Below are positions 57,736-64,000 of a DNA stretch of 64,000 nt, one piece after another. The stretch lies in NCBI GenBank assembly GCA_016744925.1, contig JADGDJ010000001.1, positions 1 through 64,000 on the forward strand, read 5' to 3'. Under the pieces are notes generated by a model. It made no database searches. It saw only the letters and a program-made list of their open reading frames with translations, and was not told the origin of the DNA. The stretch is from Spirochaetaceae bacterium. Lineage in GTDB: Bacteria > Spirochaetota > Spirochaetia > DSM-2461. Both the position numbers and the translations under genes were made by a program. Positions within the stretch are counted from its first letter, which is position 1; every line of letters starts with the position of its first letter.

Positions 57736-60252
57736 ATGAGACTATTCAAATCACTTCTGGTATCTGTAGCTTTCAGTTTACTTATCACCTCATGTGCCAC
57801 AGTACCCGATCCAGCCCCGGTAGAGGTTGAAGAAGTTCAAGATCAGGGACCTGAGGAGCCTCTTCTTCACAGTCTTATTGCTGAGAACAACAATAAAGAA
57901 CTATCAGACATGTTCAATATGGATATGAATGTTAATGAAAAAGATTCACAGGGAAGAACAGCTCTTCATATTGCCGCCATAAAAGGCAATATACAGATGA
58001 TAGAGAGACTCCTGCTCTATGGTGCGGAAATTGACACCAGGGACAATGAGGGAAAAACCCCATTGATACAGGCAATCGATAATATTCAATATAGTGCCGC
58101 AGGACTGCTTGTAAAAAGCCATGCAGATATCTTTATTGCCGACAATAGCGGGAAATCAACTGCCGATTACTCGGTTGAGAAAGGTTTATCTGCTATGGAA
58201 CAAATTGTCAGTGATGAAAATAAAGACAATTTGAATGACCAGGGTCTTGGATTAATTCATATGGCCGCTCAAAAAGGGATCTATCAGCTTGTAGATTTCC
58301 TCATAGAAAAAGAGGTTAACGTCAATAAACGCACTGAAGAGGGTAAACTCGCACTGGACTACTCTCTGGAAAATAAAATGGATCTGGATTTTGCAAAAGT
58401 TTCGGCATCACTCATCACAGCCGGTTCATCAAGAAGCAAATATACAGACTTCAATTATATCTATACAGTTTTTCAACTCTCCGATTTTAATATCCGCGAC
58501 GAGTATGGAAAAACGCCTCTCCACAAAGCAGCTGAGTTGGGACATGAAGGATTTGTACGATATTTTCTTCAGAATGAAGCCAGCCTCGATATTAGGGACA
58601 AACCGGGAAATACTCCGCTGCACGAAGCTGTGAGAAGCGGTTACATCAATATTGTAAAATTACTTCTCCATGCGGGAGCTAATGTCAATGCAGAGGATTT
58701 TAATGAAAACACACCATTGCATGTTTCTCTTTCTGTAGAAAAAAACAGTGATATAGCAGAGCTTTTAATCGATGAAGGGGCTGATGTCAACTCAAAGAAC
58801 AGTTTTGGAAATACACCTCTTCACCTGACTGTATCGCTGCAGGAATCAAAAGATATGGCTGAAATCCTCATCGAGAATGGTGCTTTTATTGATTCGAGAA
58901 ATAAATCGGGGAATACACCTCTCATGCTCTCTGTAGATAAGGAACACAAAGATATTGCTCTGTTGCTCATTCGAATGGGAGCAGATATCTACGCTGTAAA
59001 TATCGACCAGAAAACACCTGTAGAACTGGCTCTCGATAAAGGTCCGGAAGTGATTCAGTGGCTGATTACTCCGGCGAATGTCAATAAGAGTGACAACAGT
59101 GGGAACACTATCCTTCATCTGGCAATACTATTATCAAAAGAATCGACTGTAATAAGTCAGTTACTGGAGATTGGTGCCATTGCCGATATAAGAAATATGC
59201 AGGGCAACACTCCATTTCATGAAGCGGTAACACTTAGAAACAGCGAAAACAGCAGGACTCTGATGGCTGCCGGTTCTTCTTTATTTATCACGAATAACAG
59301 TGGAGAGTCTCCACTGCTTCTCTCTTTCAAAAATGGTCCGGAATACGTCAGGGAGGTTCTCACTCCTCAATATATCAATCTGACTGATGCCATGAATAAT
59401 ACTCCTCTGTTCTGGGCTGTTAACTGGAGTACACCGGAAATGGTTCAGCTTCTCATTACACTGGGAGCTCAGGTCAATATTCGAAATATGAACGGTTCAA
59501 CTCCTCTTCACGAGGTAGTTCGTTCCGGCTCCATGGAAAGCGCAGAGATACTTATAGAAAACGGTGCCGATATGACAGCAGTAGATGCTACTGGCAATAC
59601 AGCTCTTCACGAGGTAGTTTTCTGGGATGCCATGGATGTAGGGAATTTACTTCTTGTGAAAGGAGCCGATATCGATGCCAAAAATAATGCGGGAAGAACA
59701 GCCTTACTCGAAGCAGTAAATCTGGGTAGAGAGTCTGTAGTAAACTTCTTTCTTCAGAGAGGAGCCGATATAAACACCACCGACAATACTGGAAAAACGC
59801 CTCTTTTCGATGCTTCTATTGCTGGTCATTACGATATTGTAAAACTACTCTTGGAAAATAAAGCATCTCTAAACCGCAGAGATAATAAGGGAAATACAGT
59901 CCTCCATGTCGCTCTTATTTCAGAGCGCAAAGAGATTACTCAATTGCTGATAAAAAACAACACGGATATTTTCGCAATGAACAGAAATGGGAAATCGCCT
60001 CTTTCCATAGCCCTCGATCAAGGATCGGAGACTCTCAAGTGGTTTCTCAATGAATTTAATGTCAATTCTGTTAACAATAGTGGAATGACACCTCTCCATT
60101 TTGCTGTCAAGAACAGATCAGGAAGAGATGTTATAACACAACTTATAAACAGCGGTGCCGATACAAATGTTCGAAACTCCTATGGTTTAACACCGGCGGA
60201 ATATGCGCAAGAGGAAAACTACAGCGAAGTTCTGGATTTGTTGAGAGAATAA
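57736..60252 (+). CDS. Long ankyrin-repeat lipoprotein
   Basis: Lipobox LLITSC; many G.TPLH.A...G....V..LL..GA.(I/V)N repeats across about 750 aa. Confidence 0.92.
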   Translation: MRLFKSLLVSVAFSLLITSCATVPDPAPVEVEEVQDQGPEEPLLHSLIAENNNKELSDMFNMDMNVNEKDSQGRTALHIAAIKGNIQMIERLLLYGAEIDTRDNEGKTPLIQAIDNIQYSAAGLLVKSHADIFIADNSGKSTADYSVEKGLSAMEQIVSDENKDNLNDQGLGLIHMAAQKGIYQLVDFLIEKEVNVNKRTEEGKLALDYSLENKMDLDFAKVSASLITAGSSRSKYTDFNYIYTVFQLSDFNIRDEYGKTPLHKAAELGHEGFVRYFLQNEASLDIRDKPGNTPLHEAVRSGYINIVKLLLHAGANVNAEDFNENTPLHVSLSVEKNSDIAELLIDEGADVNSKNSFGNTPLHLTVSLQESKDMAEILIENGAFIDSRNKSGNTPLMLSVDKEHKDIALLLIRMGADIYAVNIDQKTPVELALDKGPEVIQWLITPANVNKSDNSGNTILHLAILLSKESTVISQLLEIGAIADIRNMQGNTPFHEAVTLRNSENSRTLMAAGSSLFITNNSGESPLLLSFKNGPEYVREVLTPQYINLTDAMNNTPLFWAVNWSTPEMVQLLITLGAQVNIRNMNGSTPLHEVVRSGSMESAEILIENGADMTAVDATGNTALHEVVFWDAMDVGNLLLVKGADIDAKNNAGRTALLEAVNLGRESVVNFFLQRGADINTTDNTGKTPLFDASIAGHYDIVKLLLENKASLNRRDNKGNTVLHVALISERKEITQLLIKNNTDIFAMNRNGKSPLSIALDQGSETLKWFLNEFNVNSVNNSGMTPLHFAVKNRSGRDVITQLINSGADTNVRNSYGLTPAEYAQEENYSEVLDLLRE

Positions 60253-60290
60253 AAATCCGGCAGATAATAATCCTTTAAATTTTTTAAATA

Positions 60291-60328
60291 AAAAAGAAGC
60301 TAAACCTCTCGGTTAGCTTCTTTTTTTA
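60291..60328. terminator. Bidirectional-type terminator
   Basis: AAAGAAGCTAA-acctctcgg-TTAGCTTCTTT flanked by A- and T-runs. Confidence 0.82.
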
Positions 60329-60412
60329 TGACGATTATTAATTACAGCTCTATAGAGAGATCATCAGGTAAGAAAAACAAAAGAGCATATAATCTCTTCT
60401 CCTGCTTCCCGC

Positions 60413-61054
60413 TTAAGAATTAGACTCTCCGCCATTGGCAGCAATATCCTTCATAAATGAGGCTAGCACCTGGAGAGCACCTGTATTAAATCCCCCTTCG
60501 GGAATAATAATATCGGCATAGTTTTTAGTCGGTTCGATAAACTCATAATGTCCCGGGCGAACCACATTCATATACTGATTGATGACCGATTCGTGAGTTC
60601 TCCCTCTCTCTTCAACATCGCGCTGAAGCCTTCTGATAAAACGAATATCATCAGGTGTGTCTACAAAGATTTTTAAGTCCAGAATATCCCGGATTCTCTT
60701 ATCCGTAAGAACCATAATACCCTCGAGAATTATGACATTTTTTGGTTCCACACGGATGGTCTCATCTTTTCTTCTATGATGGACAAAATCGTACTGGGGC
60801 ATCTCTATGACTTTGCCGTTTTTCAGGGCGGTCAACTGCTCTTTCAACAGATCAGTATCAAATGCCTCGGGATGGTCAAAGTTAAATGCCGTAATATTGC
60901 TATTGGATATAAACTCAGCTGATTTGTAATAGTTATCCTGAGGAATAAAAACAAAATCAGGTATTATTTCCGATATTTTTCTAACGATTGTTGTCTTCCC
61001 CGATCCTGAACCACCGGTAATACCTATAAGTTGCGGTCTATTCTTAATATCCAC
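60413..61054 (-). CDS. udk: Uridine kinase
   Basis: IGITGGSGSGKTTIVRKI, PQDNYYKS, FDHPEAFDTDLL, VILEGIMVL, RRLQRDVEERGRTHESV. Confidence 0.95.
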   Translation of the reverse strand: MDIKNRPQLIGITGGSGSGKTTIVRKISEIIPDFVFIPQDNYYKSAEFISNSNITAFNFDHPEAFDTDLLKEQLTALKNGKVIEMPQYDFVHHRRKDETIRVEPKNVIILEGIMVLTDKRIRDILDLKIFVDTPDDIRFIRRLQRDVEERGRTHESVINQYMNVVRPGHYEFIEPTKNYADIIIPEGGFNTGALQVLASFMKDIAANGGESNS

Positions 61055-61057
61055 AGT

Positions 61058-61861
61058 CTACTCCTGCTCATGCTTGAAATCATCAATTTGCATCTCTATA
61101 TCAGCCAATTTCTGCTGAAGATTGTGCATGCTTGTTTCGAGCCGTTTTTTTTGAGATTCCAGTCTGGGGAGAGTCACATCGGGAACGCCTTTTGATTCTT
61201 TAATGGCGGCTTTCACCATATCGGGACTCTGGCCTTCTTCAAAAGAATGCTCAACAACTTTCCTCTGTTTTTCCTCTTTTATCCCTGCGACAATCTTCAT
61301 ATTGTCGAAACCGATTTCCGGTTTTACATCCATGGCATAGACTTTCATGATAGACTTGGCGGCAGTTCTGTTCAATCCAAGTTCTCTATCTACGTAGTCT
61401 TCAAAATTGGCATGGTTCTGCTGACAGAGGTCGAGTGCTTCGATGAGAAGTTTACCAAACTCTTTCATCAGACTTCCATTTTTATGAAGATAATCTGATT
61501 TTATACGTTTTGTCAGGTTGATAAATCTCTCGTCAGTAGCGAATAGATTCTGATAGATCCCTTTCTCTTCCGCTTCTATAAGCAGTTTGTGAAAGATATC
61601 CCAAAACATCACCGTATGAGAGCGGCTGGTAATTTCAGCCTCTTTCTGAGTGAACTGTATATGATGTGCAAATTCATGAATCGCTGTATAAACAAGGGGA
61701 TTTTCTTCGGTGAAATTCTTATTGTGAATGATAATTTCCTGTTTTTCCGGATGGTATAAGCCGTCTACTTTTTTGCTTACCTTTCCCGAAAATATTAATG
61801 TAAAGTCTTCAACGTCGCTGTTTAATTCCAGCAGTAGTGTTTTTACCTGATCCTGATTCAT
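61058..61861 (-). CDS. Putative HExxH zinc-metallopeptidase-like protein with C-terminal coiled coil
   Basis: YTAIHEFAHHIQFTQKEAE; C-terminal heptads. Confidence 0.55.
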   Translation of the reverse strand: MNQDQVKTLLLELNSDVEDFTLIFSGKVSKKVDGLYHPEKQEIIIHNKNFTEENPLVYTAIHEFAHHIQFTQKEAEITSRSHTVMFWDIFHKLLIEAEEKGIYQNLFATDERFINLTKRIKSDYLHKNGSLMKEFGKLLIEALDLCQQNHANFEDYVDRELGLNRTAAKSIMKVYAMDVKPEIGFDNMKIVAGIKEEKQRKVVEHSFEEGQSPDMVKAAIKESKGVPDVTLPRLESQKKRLETSMHNLQQKLADIEMQIDDFKHEQE

Positions 61862-61948
61862 TGTAATCCAGACTTCGAATATGTCTGAGTCTCCTCTTTT
61901 TATCTGGTCTATAATATAACATATGAATCGGCCTTGTGAAGATCTCTT

Positions 61949-62404
61949 TTATCCTTTAATACGCACCTCGGCCCGGAACATAGCTCCCTCGGCATTAAAA
62001 ATAAAATTGAGCCGGTCATGACTTGCCATGATTTCATCATCATCAAAAAATAGTCGGGGAAATGACATACGGACTTTCAGATCTTTCCCATAGAGATTTT
62101 TGAGAAAATCGCCCGCCAGAACATTGAGGATCTCTAGCAGACAGTCATCTATCTCCATATCATTGAGAATTATCCAGTCTTCCCCATAAATATTTTCGAC
62201 TAGCTGTTTCTTGCACTCTTTTGTCATATAAAAGTACATTCCACCTTCTCCGGGGACAGTAAATTCCAATCCAAGAATACTGCTATAGTTGATTTCGCCC
62301 TCATAGTTCTCTTCAGTAATGACGTCGATAAACGCCATTTCAGCAAAAGTATCGACTACCGAATCTATAAAGGACTTTTTTATCTGAATTTTATCAAAAC
62401 TCAT
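61949..62404 (-). CDS. cheX: CheX-like CheY-P phosphatase
   Basis: D-CLL-E-IL-N-x21-P motif (DDCLLEILNVLAGDFLKNLYGKDLKVRMSFP). Confidence 0.75.
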   Translation of the reverse strand: MSFDKIQIKKSFIDSVVDTFAEMAFIDVITEENYEGEINYSSILGLEFTVPGEGGMYFYMTKECKKQLVENIYGEDWIILNDMEIDDCLLEILNVLAGDFLKNLYGKDLKVRMSFPRLFFDDDEIMASHDRLNFIFNAEGAMFRAEVRIKG

Positions 62405-62786
62405 CGTCACCCACCTCACCTCCTCCAAGAGCATCTAAAATTTTAGTTGGTGAAAGAGGTTTTCGAATAACTGCGAAAAGATTAGGTCCCGCGAGCTCTT
62501 CTTTAATTTTATCGTTACCTATACTGGATATGACCATAACAGGAATATGGCTCATATCCTCTTTCATCTTCAATCTTCTAATAAAAGTTCCCCCATCCAT
62601 GCGGGGCATATTCAAATCGGAAACAATGAGATCCACTTGATGATCTTTGAGCAAATTCAATGCCGCCAAACCATCTTCGGCTTCAAAATATTGAGAATCT
62701 TCATATCCCGCAATAAAGAAACACCTTTTTATAATCATCCTCGAAGTAGATGAATCATCTACAATCATTATCCTTTCATAAGCCAT
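62394..62786 (-). CDS. CheY-like single-domain response regulator
   Basis: IMIVDDSSTSRMIIKR, VSDLNMPRMDG, VISSIG, IRKPLSP. Confidence 0.93.
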   Translation of the reverse strand: MAYERIMIVDDSSTSRMIIKRCFFIAGYEDSQYFEAEDGLAALNLLKDHQVDLIVSDLNMPRMDGGTFIRRLKMKEDMSHIPVMVISSIGNDKIKEELAGPNLFAVIRKPLSPTKILDALGGGEVGDDEF

Positions 62787-62799
62787 ATCTCTTACCTAC

Positions 62800-63279
62800 C
62801 TATAGGTTCCAGTTTTTACCGGAATTTGACAGTGTAACTGTCCCGTCAGAAATATCCAGGGTGACTGTACGGCTGAAGTCCCCTCCAACATCATCTTTTT
62901 TTATGCCCAATTTTTTATTCCAGAGGATCTTTCTAATTGCCAATATATTTCTCTTTCCTATATCAAAGGATTCACAGCTCTTGATCACCGAAGCTCCTCC
63001 AGCTATTTTAATCCAACTATTTTTCCTCGTGGCTCCCAATTCATTCATTTTTTTAAATAGGATCGGTAATCCTGTATTAGCAAAATACGCCGGAAGTTTT
63101 TCCGCTTTTTCTCTATTAATTTCTGAATCGGGCAAAGCTATATGAATCATACCGCCAACTTTCTTGACCGAGTCATAAATAATGACCGCAACGCACGAGC
63201 CCAGAGCATAGGTTTTAATATGACTGTCCAATTGAGAAGACACCTGCATTTCCCCTATTCCGACCTCTATGAGATTCAT
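62800..63279 (-). CDS. cheD: Chemoreceptor glutamine deamidase
   Basis: YALGSCVAVIIYDSVKKVGGMIHIALPDS. Confidence 0.93.
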   Translation of the reverse strand: MNLIEVGIGEMQVSSQLDSHIKTYALGSCVAVIIYDSVKKVGGMIHIALPDSEINREKAEKLPAYFANTGLPILFKKMNELGATRKNSWIKIAGGASVIKSCESFDIGKRNILAIRKILWNKKLGIKKDDVGGDFSRTVTLDISDGTVTLSNSGKNWNL

Positions 63280-64000
63280 ACCATCTCTCCAATATAGCTT
63301 ATAATCTGTTCTGTAATTCTATCGATGGGAACCAGTTTCTCCGCTCCACCACGGATATAAGCTTCGTTGGGCATTCCGAAAACGACTGATGTTTCCTTAT
63401 CCTGGGCCATTGTTCTGGCACCGGATGCCTTCAGTCGAACCATAGCATCGGCTCCGTCGGCTCCCATGCCGGTAAGCATAACTCCGATAGTATTAGATCC
63501 CGAGTATCTGGCAGCCGAATCAAAGAGAGGTTCTACTGAAGGGCAATGGCCATTGATTCTCTCTTCTTCAACACAGGAAACCATGTAATTACCACCGCTT
63601 CTTTTCAGATAAATCTGTTTATTTCCAGGAGCTATCAGCACACGTCCTGCATAGACACGATCTCCACTCTCAGCTTCTTTGACTTCCACAAGACATGTCT
63701 TATTGAGTTTTTCCGCAAACATCTTTGTAAATCCTTCAGGCATATGCTGCACAATAACACAGCCGGGCATATCGGGAGGGAATTCCTCAAGGACCTTGCG
63801 CAAGGCGACAGTACCTCCTGTAGAGGCTCCGATGACAATAACTTTACTTGTAGAGCCCTTCAGAACAGTGCGTCCTCTCTTTATGGAATAATTGTAATTT
63901 CTCTTGATTTTATGAACATTAACATCGGCGGCACAAATAATTTTCCGGTGTAATTCCTCCATCATATCCATCAGTTTATTACCAAAGCGGGAAGATGGTT
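63276..64000 (-). CDS. cheB: Chemotaxis response regulator protein-glutamate methylesterase (N-terminal receiver outside window)
   Basis: VIGASTGGTVALRKVL, IVQHMPEGFTKMFAEKLN, GVMLTGMGADGADAM; frame stays open past 63971 to the window edge (...PSSRFGNKLMDMMEEL). Confidence 0.93.
   Translation of the reverse strand, partial: PSSRFGNKLMDMMEELHRKIICAADVNVHKIKRNYNYSIKRGRTVLKGSTSKVIVIGASTGGTVALRKVLEEFPPDMPGCVIVQHMPEGFTKMFAEKLNKTCLVEVKEAESGDRVYAGRVLIAPGNKQIYLKRSGGNYMVSCVEEERINGHCPSVEPLFDSAARYSGSNTIGVMLTGMGADGADAMVRLKASGARTMAQDKETSVVFGMPNEAYIRGGAEKLVPIDRITEQIISYIGEMV

Noticed and set aside
1-64000. CRISPR array, prophage, toxin-antitoxin or classical defence island
   Set aside because: No regularly spaced direct repeats, integrases, phage structural genes, cas genes or toxin-antitoxin pairs recognised; gene content is housekeeping, signalling and metabolism

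Overview
The window looks like a chromosomal, moderately AT-rich segment of a spirochaete. That placement is inferred from gene content: two adjacent EF-G paralogues, a BMP/Pnr-type nucleoside ABC operon, class II NrdJ, and a CheX/CheY/CheD/CheB cluster. Nearly all of it is coding. I saw no CRISPR array, rRNA operon, prophage or intact insertion sequence. Recognisable genes include trpR, slyX, an NtrB/NtrC-like pair, holB, cvpA, murG, SulP, a class III cyclase, nrdJ, two EF-Gs, citrate synthase, trmB, mfd, metK, an acyl-CoA ligase, tex, nucleoside uptake and salvage genes, udk and chemotaxis genes. There are three tRNAs: two identical Val(TAC) and one Asn(GTT). The observations I rate highest are: (1) a single-ORF fusion of an XRE HTH, a cupin and a phosphate acetyl/butyryltransferase (42750-44237), beside a tandem adenylate kinase whose second domain has lost key catalytic residues and beside an acyl-CoA ligase, possibly an acyl-CoA/AMP-recycling module; (2) an unexplained structured leader or small RNA with a 19-codon ORF and a strong terminator (7487-7674); (3) a trpR/slyX divergent promoter with a perfect 13-bp inverted repeat, where both promoters predict leaderless mRNAs; (4) a signalling protein combining an HATPase and a cNMP-binding domain; (5) a divergent TK1-like kinase in a nucleoside-salvage island. 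All family calls come from reading motifs; no database search was run.
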